NCBI GenBank assembly: GCA_005116795.1 | Contig: SWDL01000393.1 | Span: forward strand, 1-14,259 | Origin: Nitrospira sp. | GTDB taxonomy: Bacteria > Nitrospirota > Nitrospiria > Nitrospirales > Nitrospiraceae | Length of the DNA: 14,259 nucleotides | Direction: 5' to 3' | In this document: piece by piece, positions 1 to 6,242 of the stretch | Position numbering within the stretch: position 1 is the first letter of the stretch | Layout: each line of letters opens with the position of its first letter | Position numbers and translations under genes: made by a program | Notes under the pieces: model-generated | The model's database searches: none | Seen by the model: the letters and a program-made list of their open reading frames with translations, nothing else | What the model was told of the DNA's origin: nothing

Positions 1-6
1 CTCCGT

Positions 7-42
7 CTTCTACAGGAGAGAGTACGGACTCTCTTGTAGAAG
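7..42. other. Imperfect inverted repeat downstream of the parB-like gene
   Basis: Arms at 7-23 and 28-42 pair around a 4-nt loop (ACGG). The outer 8 bp (CTTCTACA/TGTAGAAG) and inner 7 bp (AGAGAGT/ACTCTCT) match perfectly, with a 2-nt bulge on the left arm. It lies 14 bp beyond the stop codon of the minus-strand parB-like gene, so it could act as a transcription terminator, but no T-run follows on the minus strand. The symmetry would also suit a dimeric repressor operator for a gene left of the window. The sequence does not decide between these. Confidence 0.5.
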
Positions 43-56
43 CGCAAGGGGAGCGC

Positions 57-1028
57 TCAGTCCGCGCTGTCGGGAGCTCCCCCGGCGCGGGCCACCTGGT
101 CCGCTTTCACCTTCCCCGGGTCGAACCGCTTCGCGGCTCCGAGCATCTTCGCCACCGTGTCGTCGAAGTCCGCCTTCTGGCCCCGCTTGAGGGTGAAGCG
201 GAGCGGGTTGATGCGGGCCAGGACGAACGCCTTGAGGTAGGGACTCTCGAAGCCCCGGCTCTTGAGCCCCTGCACCGCCTCCGCCACCGCGGCGTCGAGC
301 TCCAGCAGCTGATCGGCCCGCTCCCGCCGGCTGGCGAGGGCGGTGGACAGCTTCGAGGCCATGAACGCTTCGCAGCGCTTGAGCACCGGATGGTACGCGC
401 CGCCGGAGAAGCGGCCGTTCTTCTGGTAGCAGCAACCCAGGGTGAGCAGCGACGGCTCCTCGAACTCGGTCTCGTAGCTCCGCTCCGGGCGGTCGTCGAG
501 CTGGACCAGCGCGTCGGCCAGCCGGATCACCTCCAGCGCCCGCTCGCGCACGTTGTGCGCCTTCTCGCAATTGAGCACCAGGATGCGGTGCGCCACCTCC
601 GGCTCCGGCACCACCAGCGCCATCAGGGTTCGCGCCCCGAGCCGTCGCATCGCCGCCAGCCGGTGGTTGCCGTTAGGCGTCCAGTACACTCCCTCGGCGT
701 TCCGCACCGCGATCACCGGGTCCATGAAGCGGCCCAGCTTCTGCATGGCGTCGGCCAGCCGCACGACATGCGGGTCGGAGAGATCCCGCTGATACGGCGT
801 GGGCGCGACCTTCTCCACCGGCAGCGCCGCCAGCAGCTGCCACTGGCCCCCCAAGGGCTCGCGATAGCCTCCGACCACCGCGCCGCCATCGGCCTCGATG
901 GCCTCGGCCAGGGAGCGGAGCGCGGCCGTCATCTCCGCCGGCACCGCCTGTTTCGGAGTGAGTCCGCGCGGTTCGGCCGCCGCCTTGGCGCGCTTGCGGG
1001 TGGTCTTCTTCCTGGGAGCGTCGGGCAT
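57..1028 (-). CDS. ParB/Srx N-terminal domain protein
   Basis: Encodes 323 aa. After a basic, Ala-rich tail (residues 1-25) comes a ParB/Srx-type fold: 'APTPYQRDLSD' near 75-85, 'VVRLADAMQKLGRFMDPVIAV' near 88-108, and 'PNGNHRLAAMRRLGA' at 118-132, matching the box that reads GERRYRA in classical ParB. In chromosomal ParB this fold binds CTP and clamps on parS. The helical C-terminal half (about 160-300) does not look like the standard ParB HTH/dimer region, and no parA lies in view. It is therefore better called a ParB-like nuclease-fold protein of unknown role than a segregation protein. The ATG directly abuts a heptamer tract (1030-1078) and I see no Shine-Dalgarno. Codon use and GC match the ogt gene next door, not the genes beyond 2.05 kb. 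Confidence 0.8.
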   Translation of the reverse strand: MPDAPRKKTTRKRAKAAAEPRGLTPKQAVPAEMTAALRSLAEAIEADGGAVVGGYREPLGGQWQLLAALPVEKVAPTPYQRDLSDPHVVRLADAMQKLGRFMDPVIAVRNAEGVYWTPNGNHRLAAMRRLGARTLMALVVPEPEVAHRILVLNCEKAHNVRERALEVIRLADALVQLDDRPERSYETEFEEPSLLTLGCCYQKNGRFSGGAYHPVLKRCEAFMASKLSTALASRRERADQLLELDAAVAEAVQGLKSRGFESPYLKAFVLARINPLRFTLKRGQKADFDDTVAKMLGAAKRFDPGKVKADQVARAGGAPDSAD

Positions 1029-1029
1029 G

Positions 1030-1078
1030 GGCTGGGGGATTGGGGGAAACGGGAAACGGGAGACGTGAAACGGAGGAT
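1030..1078. repeat. Heptamer tract in the parB-like leader
   Basis: Seven consecutive 7-bp units, all in phase: ggctggg, ggattgg, gggaaac, gggaaac, gggagac, gtgaaac, ggaggat. The first unit touches the parB-like start codon, so on the minus strand the tract replaces the normal ribosome-binding leader. It has the same period and style as the tracts near 2.2, 2.8, 6.2, 7.2 and 10.6 kb, but a different unit sequence. Confidence 0.85.
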
Positions 1079-1151
1079 AAGGTGGTGCGCGGAGCGGGAG
1101 ATGGCCAGAGGGCAGGTTGAGCGGAGCCGGACGTCGTGTTTACGTACCCGC

Positions 1152-1691
1152 ATGCCCTCCTGCACCCTCTTCGACACCGCCATCGGTCGCTGCGGTTTGA
1201 TCTGGAACGACCGCGGGCTGGCCGGCGTGCAGCTACCGGAAGGAGAGGAGGCTGCCACCCGGGCCCGCATGGGGCGGCGCTGGCCCGGCGTGGCACCGGC
1301 GCACCCGCCGGTCGAGCTGCTGGCGGCCATCCGGGATATCACCGCGCTCCTGGCCGGAGAGCAGTGCGATCTCCGCGGCATCGTGCTCGACGAGACTGGC
1401 GTCCCGCCGTTTCATCGCCGAGTGTACGGGATCGCGCGCGCTATCCCGCCGGGCTCGACCCTCACCTACGGCGAGATTGCGACCCGCCTGGGAGACCCCG
1501 GCTCGGCCCGCGCCGTCGGCCAGGCGCTGGGGCAGAATCCGTGGCCCCTCGTGGTGCCTTGCCATCGGGTGCTCGCGGCGGGCGGGAAGCTGGGGGGATT
1601 CTCGGCGGTGGGCGGTGCGGAGTTCAAGCGCCGGCTGCTGCTGATCGAGGGCGCACCGCTCGCCGCGGAGCTGTCGCTGTTCGACGACTGA
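1152..1691 (+). CDS. ogt: Methylated-DNA--protein-cysteine S-methyltransferase
   Basis: Encodes 179 aa of the Ogt/AGT family, which transfers the O6-alkyl group of guanine (or O4 of thymine) in DNA to its own cysteine in a single-turnover suicide repair reaction. The signature PCHRV is at 136-140, with acceptor Cys137. The preceding DNA-binding segment is complete: 'TYGEIATRLG' at 105-114 and 'GSARAVGQALGQNP' at 117-130, including the intercalating Arg. 'GGFSAVGG' and 'FKRRLLLIEGA' follow in the usual order, so both the N-terminal ribonuclease-H-like part and the C-terminal part are present. The frame is open for about 760 bp upstream, but the first Met giving family-like length is at 1152; the upstream extension is antisense to the parB-like gene. 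It is transcribed away from its neighbours, probably alone. Confidence 0.93.
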   Translation: MPSCTLFDTAIGRCGLIWNDRGLAGVQLPEGEEAATRARMGRRWPGVAPAHPPVELLAAIRDITALLAGEQCDLRGIVLDETGVPPFHRRVYGIARAIPPGSTLTYGEIATRLGDPGSARAVGQALGQNPWPLVVPCHRVLAAGGKLGGFSAVGGAEFKRRLLLIEGAPLAAELSLFDD

Positions 1692-1695
1692 ACCC

Positions 1696-2301
1696 TCAGC
1701 CCCCCGCCTTCCCTAGGACGATCCGAAATCGCCTGACTGTCGGCACTCCAGTCTCAGTTACCCCGATCACGTACAGTGCATCGCCAGCCCACGTGGCATA
1801 ACCGGCCTCGATGCCAAGCTGGGCCGGGGCGCGCACCGGACCGAGGTAGCGTCCCCCCGCATCGAAGACGTCGAAGCTGGTGTGGAGGGTATCCTCCCCC
1901 GGGTCGGTGACCACCCAGAGGTTGCCCTCGGCATCAACGCCCAGGTCGGTGAAGGCCGGCGCGGTGGATGGCACATCGCCCAACTTGAGCTGTCGGGCCA
2001 TGTCGCTCGAGTCAACTCCGCCCATGTTCCTGCCATTCCTGGACAGGAAGGCCAGGTAGCGATCGACCGGCAGGCGGGCTTTCGTGACAGCCAACTTGGT
2101 CTGCTCCAGCACATCGAGGACGAAGCTTCCGTGCAGCGTCGCCGCTTCGTCGGGGGTCAGCGGCGGGCACAGCCGTGTTTTAACCTCTCCAGGGATGGGC
2201 GCCTTGGCGAAGATGACCAGGGCGCTCTCCGAACGCGGAACGTTGAATGCGGAACGCTGAACAGGGGAGCCGCGAGGGGCTTCTGAGTTCCGATTGTTCA
2301 T
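1696..2301 (-). CDS. Chimeric ORF: TIGR04282-type glycosyltransferase N-terminus joined to a beta-propeller tail
   Basis: The 201-aa product has two unrelated parts. Residues 26-85 match the start of TIGR04282-type glycosyltransferases ('LVIFAKAPIPGEVKTRL' at 28-44, then 'LTPDEAATLHGSFVLDVLEQT'), which usually pair with a TIGR04283-type partner, the gene just upstream here. Family members run well over 200 residues, and everything after the first ~60 is missing. From about residue 90 the sequence is a repeat-containing propeller tail ('FTDLGVDAEGNLWVVTD' at 117-133, 'FDVFDAGGRYLGP' at 143-155), of a kind I associate with 6-bladed propeller proteins in high-GC soil bacteria. The join is near nt 2030-2050, where base composition also changes. 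Residues 1-25 are encoded largely by heptamer-repeat DNA, including the start codon, so the native N-terminus may be lost. An active glycosyltransferase is unlikely. Confidence 0.75.
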   Translation of the reverse strand: MNNRNSEAPRGSPVQRSAFNVPRSESALVIFAKAPIPGEVKTRLCPPLTPDEAATLHGSFVLDVLEQTKLAVTKARLPVDRYLAFLSRNGRNMGGVDSSDMARQLKLGDVPSTAPAFTDLGVDAEGNLWVVTDPGEDTLHTSFDVFDAGGRYLGPVRAPAQLGIEAGYATWAGDALYVIGVTETGVPTVRRFRIVLGKAGG

Positions 2302-2323
2302 CGTTCAGCACTCACCGTTCATC
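2231..2323. repeat. Bipartite heptamer module spanning a stop/start junction
   Basis: Tract 1 (2231-2265) is gaacgcg, gaacgtt, gaatgcg, gaacgct, gaacagg, exactly in phase. Tract 2 (2296-2323) is gttcatc, gttcagc, actcacc, gttcatc. The unit cores GAAC and GTTC are complementary, so the tracts can pair around a 30-nt G/C-rich core. On the minus strand, tract 2 supplies the last codons and TGA stop of the upstream glycosyltransferase and the ATG of the next ORF. Tract 1 encodes that ORF's first residues. Confidence 0.85.
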
Positions 2324-3067
2324 GCGGTACAGCGCCTTGAGCCGAACCGGACTGACCCCGATCCAATACAGGAAGCGAAGGGTCCACATCAAGAGGATCG
2401 TGCGGATGGGCCCAGCGGCTTCCCATCGTCGGAACGAGGACGTCACCTGGGCTCGGAGCGCGGCGATCCGGCCCTGACGCTTGAGGCGCTTCGTCAAGTC
2501 GATGTCTTCCATGAGCGGCACGTCGGCGAATCCCCCCAGGGCGTCGAACGTCGACCGCCGCACGAAGAGGGCCTGGTCGCCGGTGGCGATGCCCGTCAGG
2601 CGCGAGCGCAAGTTGATCATCCGGCTGATGAGCCAACCCGGACCGGCGTCTCGCTCAAACCGCACGTCGAAGCGTCCTCCGAGACATCCGGCCTCTGCCA
2701 AGGCCGATTCAATCTCTGTGCGGGCATTCGTCGGCAACAGGGTGTCGGCATGGAGAAACAACAGCACATCACCGGTGGCTGCGCGGGCGCCGACGTTCAT
2801 CTGGCGAGCGCGTCCGGGTGGGGAAATAAGAACAGCGACGAGCGACGAGCGACGAGTGACGAGTGACGTTCCTCCGCCGGCGTTCGGCGGGTCAGTGTCC
2901 AACCTCGATCCTCCAACATCCAACCTCTCCGTGATGTTCTGAGTCCCATCGGAACTGCCGCCGTCGACGACAAGGATCTCGTCAAAGCCCAGAGGGAGAG
3001 TCTGTGCGAGGGTGACCGGCAGGGTCCGCTCTTCGTTCAGCGTGGGGATGATCACCGAGATGCGCAT
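2312..3067 (-). CDS. TIGR04283-type family 2 glycosyltransferase with an in-frame repeat insertion
   Basis: Encodes 251 aa with a GT-A fold. 'MRISVIIPTLNEERTLP' starts it, followed by 'EILVVDGGSSDGT' at 30-42 (nucleotide-sugar site), 'PPGRARQMNVGA' at 83-94, 'GDVLLFLHADT' with its DxD-like HAD at 99-109, 'LTGIATGDQALFVRR' at 157-171 and 'PLMEDIDLTKRLKRQGR' at 184-200, with the acid expected of the catalytic base. The C-terminus ('RTILLMWTLRFLYWIGVSP') is a typical membrane-associating tail. The family is annotated for arsenosugar biosynthesis in some genomes; the substrate here is unknown. Residues ~47-78 ('RLDVGGSRLD...SLVTRRSSLVA') have no counterpart in the family pattern and are encoded by two heptamer tracts. 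They fall between the second strand and the GRARQMN motif, probably in a surface loop. The final residues and the stop are also tract-encoded. The start is 75 bp after the 4-TM gene. Confidence 0.87.
   Translation of the reverse strand: MRISVIIPTLNEERTLPVTLAQTLPLGFDEILVVDGGSSDGTQNITERLDVGGSRLDTDPPNAGGGTSLVTRRSSLVAVLISPPGRARQMNVGARAATGDVLLFLHADTLLPTNARTEIESALAEAGCLGGRFDVRFERDAGPGWLISRMINLRSRLTGIATGDQALFVRRSTFDALGGFADVPLMEDIDLTKRLKRQGRIAALRAQVTSSFRRWEAAGPIRTILLMWTLRFLYWIGVSPVRLKALYRDER
2835..2925. repeat. Bipartite heptamer module inserted in frame in a glycosyltransferase gene
   Basis: Tract 1 (2835-2869) is gcgacga three times, then gtgacga and gtgacgt. Tract 2 (2898-2925) is tccaacc, tcgatcc, tccaaca, tccaacc. 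Between them is a core whose 6-bp arms CCGCCG (2874-2879) and CGGCGG (2885-2890) form a short hairpin. The module is read through in frame as about 32 extra residues. Confidence 0.88.
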
Positions 3068-3076
3068 CGCCTGGGG

Positions 3077-3150
3077 AAGGCTAAGGTTGAGGTTGAGGGG
3101 AAGAAGGGCGATCGGGAGAACGATCTCTTCTCAACCTTAACCTTAACGTT
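3077..3150. repeat. Period-6 inverted repeat module between the 4-TM and glycosyltransferase genes
   Basis: The left tract is aaggct, aaggtt, gaggtt, gagggg (3077-3100). The right tract is aacctt, aacctt, aacgtt (3133-3150). Positions 3083-3097 and 3130-3144 pair over 15 bp with a single G/T mismatch, around a 32-nt core. The right tract supplies the TAA stop of the 4-TM gene on the minus strand. It has the same layout as the heptamer modules but a 6-bp period and perfectly inverted tracts. It may attenuate or insulate transcription within the operon. Confidence 0.8.
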
Positions 3151-3559
3151 TAGTTTTTTCGTCTGGGGTTGCGGTTGTGAACATGAAGAACATGACCATC
3201 GCGACGGTGGCCCAGAAGATCACCTGCTTGTGCCAGAAGTGCATCTCGCCATAGTGGAAGAAGCCCAGTGCGAAGGTGATGGCGACAATCATCACGGAAT
3301 ATCGCACGGTCGTGTTGACGATAGTGGCATGAGCCCAGATCGTCATGCCGGCAAAATAGAGCAGGGCTGGGGTCACTCCGGCCAACTCGAACCCGCCGCT
3401 GATGGAGAGCAGGATGGTCAGGAAGCCGACGAACATCATGGCCGTCCCAACAATCATCTCCGCGATCCGGAGGTACCGATCGTCGCTGCCGGCATCCCGG
3501 TCCTCCGAGGAGGGGGCATGCGAGGGGCGCGGAGATTCTTCTGGTGGTTCAGTGGACAT
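3143..3559 (-). CDS. Small four-helix membrane protein, unknown function
   Basis: Encodes 138 aa. An acidic, proline-rich cytosolic-looking tail (1-28) is followed by four hydrophobic segments at about 34-54, 62-82, 86-103 and 112-130, then a short charged end. No enzymatic motif is visible; aromatic and His residues cluster between helices 3 and 4 ('FHYGEMHFWH', 101-110). The ATG sits 2 bp after the dcd stop (TGA-GG-ATG), which strongly implies translational coupling. Its TAA stop lies inside the period-6 tract. I do not recognise a named family. Confidence 0.8.
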   Translation of the reverse strand: MSTEPPEESPRPSHAPSSEDRDAGSDDRYLRIAEMIVGTAMMFVGFLTILLSISGGFELAGVTPALLYFAGMTIWAHATIVNTTVRYSVMIVAITFALGFFHYGEMHFWHKQVIFWATVAMVMFFMFTTATPDEKTKR

Positions 3560-3561
3560 CC

Positions 3562-4719
3562 TCAGGCCTTGAAATGCTTGCTCAGGGTCAGCCCCTGTCG
3601 CTGATAGGAGGAGCCCAAGCCCGCGCCGTACAGCACGCTCGGGGCCTTGAGCATCCGATCATACACGACTTTGAAAAAAGTCTGCCCATCCTGGATGAGA
3701 AAGGGCACGTCATGGGGGCGGACTTCCAGCACCGCCTGCGTCCCGGCGATCTCCCCGTGTCCGAAGCCGAAGCCGGGGTCGAAGAATCCGGCGTAGTGGG
3801 TGCGCAACTCGCCGCAGGCGGCTTCATAGGCGACCATCTCTGCGGCATGGCCCGGCGGGACGCAGAGCCGCTCTTTGGAGGCCAGGATGTAAAACTCCTC
3901 CGGCTCCAGCAGCAGGCCGCCGTTGCGGTGGCGGCGGATGGGTTCCCAGAAATCCAGCGCGGCATAGTAGCCGACTTTAGACAGGTCGATCACGTGACTG
4001 TTTTTCTTCGCGCGGTACCCGATGATCGACTCCGGGCCACGATCGGACCCTTGCAGGTCCACCCGGAGAAAAAGCCCCTGGTTCGTGCGAAGATCGCGAC
4101 TGGCGATCGAGCGCGGCCGCGCCTCATGGTGGTAGAGGAGGGGCGTGGCCTTGTGCATGGCACGGAGATCGGCATCCCCGACGGTCGCTGTGCCCTGGAT
4201 GAGCCGGAGCTGATTGAGCGACTGGCCGGTCCGGACCTTGATGGCGAAAGACCGGGGGACGACTTCGAGGTACAGCGGGCCTTCATAGCCGGGACGGATA
4301 TCGTCGAAGCCGGCGTTCCAATCCGTGATGACGCGGGTAAAGACATCCAGGCGGCCCGTGGTGCTCTTCGGGTTGGCCCGGGCCCGTAGGGAGTGAGGCA
4401 ACCGTAGCCGTTCCAGGAGCGGAACCAGATAGACGTGGCCCTTTTCGAGAATCGCGCCGTCCCGCAGGTCCATCTCGTACATCACCAGGTCCGACTGGTA
4501 GAAGTCGAGGACATTCAGCTTGCTGGCGATGTCGGAACGCTCGGGCAGAAAGCTACTGAGTAGGCGGTAAGCTTTGGTCCCGAGCCTCAAGTCCAGGCTG
4601 GCCGGCTGAATCTGGCGGGACTCGATGGAATTCCCCGATGTGATCACGCCGCGATCAAGCAGGCGCTTCAAATCTTGGTAGGGGAGAATGCCACCCTTCG
4701 TTCCCGTCCGCGTGCTCAC
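3562..4719 (-). CDS. dcd: 2'-deoxycytidine 5'-triphosphate deaminase, long two-domain type
   Basis: Encodes 385 aa. Converts dCTP to dUTP and ammonia, feeding dUMP/dTTP synthesis. Two dUTPase-like folds lie in tandem. The first has 'IQPASLDLRLG' (37-47), 'LRARANPKSTTGRLDVFTRVI' (111-131) with the nucleotide-binding Arg/Lys/Ser cluster, and 'PGYEGPLYLEV' followed by 'GQSLNQLRL' (165-173). The second has 'EEFYILASKERLCVPPGHAAEM' (274-295), 'GELRTHYAGFFDPGFG' (303-318) and 'AVLEVRPHDVPFLIQDGQ' (329-346). Classical Dcd has about 190 aa, so this is the duplicated class found in some proteobacteria and others. I chose the GTG at 4719: it overlaps the kamA stop as GTGA, has GAGG 4 nt upstream, and avoids an N-terminal extension that would read over kamA. 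An ATG at 4746 is the alternative. Confidence 0.92.
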   Translation of the reverse strand: MSTRTGTKGGILPYQDLKRLLDRGVITSGNSIESRQIQPASLDLRLGTKAYRLLSSFLPERSDIASKLNVLDFYQSDLVMYEMDLRDGAILEKGHVYLVPLLERLRLPHSLRARANPKSTTGRLDVFTRVITDWNAGFDDIRPGYEGPLYLEVVPRSFAIKVRTGQSLNQLRLIQGTATVGDADLRAMHKATPLLYHHEARPRSIASRDLRTNQGLFLRVDLQGSDRGPESIIGYRAKKNSHVIDLSKVGYYAALDFWEPIRRHRNGGLLLEPEEFYILASKERLCVPPGHAAEMVAYEAACGELRTHYAGFFDPGFGFGHGEIAGTQAVLEVRPHDVPFLIQDGQTFFKVVYDRMLKAPSVLYGAGLGSSYQRQGLTLSKHFKA

Positions 4720-5840
4720 AGATCCTCGTAGCCTCCGTCCCCGCAACTATCCGCGGCCCGCCGGGCGCCGACCATCGGGAGCTCTCGCCGTCCGCCGTTG
4801 TCCGGCTGGGGGTAGCGAAAGGTCTTGTTCTCGTAGTTCCTCAAGATGGCCCCATCTTCGTCCAGATGCACCAGATACTCCGGAGGGAGAATGGGAATCT
4901 TGCCGCCGCCGCCCGGCGCATCGATCACGAAGTGCGGGACCGCCATGCCGCTGGTGTGACCCTGCAGGGCGCGGATGATCTCCATGCCGGTTTCCACCGT
5001 CGTGCGGAAGTGGTTCGTCCCCTTCGTGAGGTCGGCCTGATAGAGGTAATAGGGCTTCACGCGGGCCAGCAACAACTGGTGCATCAGCCGCTTCATGATC
5101 TCGGGATCGTCGTTCACACCCCTCAACAGCACGGTCTGGGCTCCAAGCGGCACGCCGGCGTCCGCCAGCATCCCGCAGGCCGCCTTCACCTCCGGCGTCA
5201 GCTCATCCGGGTGATTGAAGTGCAGGTTCATGTAGATCGGATGATACTGTTTGACGATCTCACAGAGTTGAGGCGTGATCCGCTGAGGCAACGAACCCGG
5301 CACGCGGGACCCGATGCGGATGAGCTCCAAATGCGGAATGCTGCGCAGCGCCTTGAGCACCCGCTCCAGCAAGTGATCCGGCAGCAGCAGCGGATCGCCG
5401 CCGGAGAGAATCACGTCGCGCACTTCTGTGTGTTCACGGAGATACGCGATGGCCCGATCCAGCTCGCCCTTCTTCAGAAAGCCCGGCTTGCCGACCAGTC
5501 GTTTTCTCGTGCAGAACCGGCAATAGATTGGGCACTGGTTGGTGACCATCAAGAGCACTCGGTCCGGATACCGATGGACCAGGTGCGGAACCGGGCTCAT
5601 GAGGTCCTCTTCGAGCGGATCGTCCTCCGCTTCGAAGTCCTCCATCTCAGCCGGGTCCGGGACGACCTGCTTCCAGATGGCATCGCCCTTCGCTTTGATG
5701 GTCGCGAGCACCGTCGGCGTAATCCGCATAGGATAATCGCCGACAATCTCTTCAATGTCTTTCGGGTCGACGCCCAGATGGGCGGCCAGGTCCTTGGGCT
5801 TCACGACACTCTGGGCGAGCGCCTTCTTCCAGTCGTCCAT
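4716..5840 (-). CDS. kamA: Lysine 2,3-aminomutase (radical SAM, PLP)
   Basis: Encodes 374 aa. Interconverts L-lysine and L-beta-lysine by PLP-dependent radical chemistry. The radical-SAM cluster C103-x3-C107-x2-C110 sits in 'CPIYCRFCTRKR'. 'LSGGDPLLLPD' (145-155) binds SAM. 'PGGGGK' places the PLP lysine at 314. Asp270 ('YQADLTKGTNHFRT') and Asp307 ('VIDAPGG') match the pair that holds the lysine substrate in characterised KamA and that EF-P-modifying EpmB lacks. This favours free-lysine KamA over EpmB. The C-terminus lacks the cysteine cluster that binds zinc in the clostridial enzyme. The ATG at 5840 is preceded by GAGGAG 6 nt away; an upstream in-frame ATG at 5858 would put that site inside the gene. 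No ablB-type acetyltransferase is in view, so a role in N-acetyl-beta-lysine osmolyte synthesis cannot be shown. Confidence 0.92.
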   Translation of the reverse strand: MDDWKKALAQSVVKPKDLAAHLGVDPKDIEEIVGDYPMRITPTVLATIKAKGDAIWKQVVPDPAEMEDFEAEDDPLEEDLMSPVPHLVHRYPDRVLLMVTNQCPIYCRFCTRKRLVGKPGFLKKGELDRAIAYLREHTEVRDVILSGGDPLLLPDHLLERVLKALRSIPHLELIRIGSRVPGSLPQRITPQLCEIVKQYHPIYMNLHFNHPDELTPEVKAACGMLADAGVPLGAQTVLLRGVNDDPEIMKRLMHQLLLARVKPYYLYQADLTKGTNHFRTTVETGMEIIRALQGHTSGMAVPHFVIDAPGGGGKIPILPPEYLVHLDEDGAILRNYENKTFRYPQPDNGGRRELPMVGARRAADSCGDGGYEDL

Positions 5841-5869
5841 CGTTGTCTCCTCAATCACGCGAGGTCATT

Positions 5870-6163
5870 CTACAGGGCGCATGATGGGAAGTTGCCCCCG
5901 TCGTCGGCCGCCCCCGGTGTCCGGTCGAGCGGGCCGAACTGTTCGTCCAAGTATCGCACGATGTCCCACGTCTCCGTCAGCACCGTCTCCCCGTCTTTCA
6001 ACACCGGCACATAGTACTGCCCGGAGACTTCATAGACCTGTGTGCGCATCGGTCGCGCGTCGGGCACCGTCACGGTCTCGTACGGCATGCCGAGTTCCGC
6101 GAGCTTCCGTCGCACGACTTCGCACTCGGGACACCAGGAGACGTGGTAGAGGGTTAAAGCCAT
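5870..6163 (-). CDS. Glutaredoxin-like / GST N-terminal domain protein
   Basis: Encodes 97 aa with a thioredoxin fold. 'LTLYHVSWCPEC' puts the redox pair at C11-P-E-C14, as in glutaredoxins. 'QYYVPVL' (50-56) carries the cis-proline P53 that faces the active site. 'TWDIVRYLDEQFG' (65-77) resembles the last glutaredoxin/GST helix. It probably exchanges thiols or binds glutathione-type thiols in the cytosol; a dedicated partner could be the ATP-grasp-like product encoded just upstream. The ATG at 6163 was chosen because the fold begins at residue 2; the longer reading from 6226 runs through heptamer DNA. No Shine-Dalgarno is visible, since the leader is repeat DNA. kamA begins 29 bp downstream. 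Confidence 0.85.
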   Translation of the reverse strand: MALTLYHVSWCPECEVVRRKLAELGMPYETVTVPDARPMRTQVYEVSGQYYVPVLKDGETVLTETWDIVRYLDEQFGPLDRTPGAADDGGNFPSCAL

Positions 6164-6172
6164 GATCAGGCG

Positions 6173-6242
6173 TAATGGGTGATAGGTGAGGGGTAATGGG
6201 TAAGAAATGGACTCATGATCACGCACTCATGACGCATCACGG
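6173..6242. repeat. Bipartite heptamer module between the ATP-grasp-like and glutaredoxin-like genes
   Basis: Tract 1 (6173-6200) is taatggg, tgatagg, tgagggg, taatggg. After taagaaa, tract 2 (6208-6242) runs tggactc, atgatca, cgcactc, atgacgc, atcacgg in the same 7-bp phase. It fills the whole gap between the two genes, provides the TGA stop of the upstream gene on the minus strand and ends 9 bp from the next ATG. Confidence 0.82.

Noticed and set aside
390..1151. N-terminal extension of the ogt ORF upstream of 1152
   Set aside because: It runs antisense through the parB-like gene and adds over 250 residues that Ogt proteins do not have.
3544..4389. Long plus-strand ORF of 281 aa
   Set aside because: It is the antisense shadow of dcd: GC-rich third positions keep the opposite strand open, and the translation shows no domain logic.
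4866..6014. Plus-strand ORF of 382 aa
   Set aside because: Antisense shadow of kamA and the glutaredoxin-like gene; His/Arg-rich translation without motifs.
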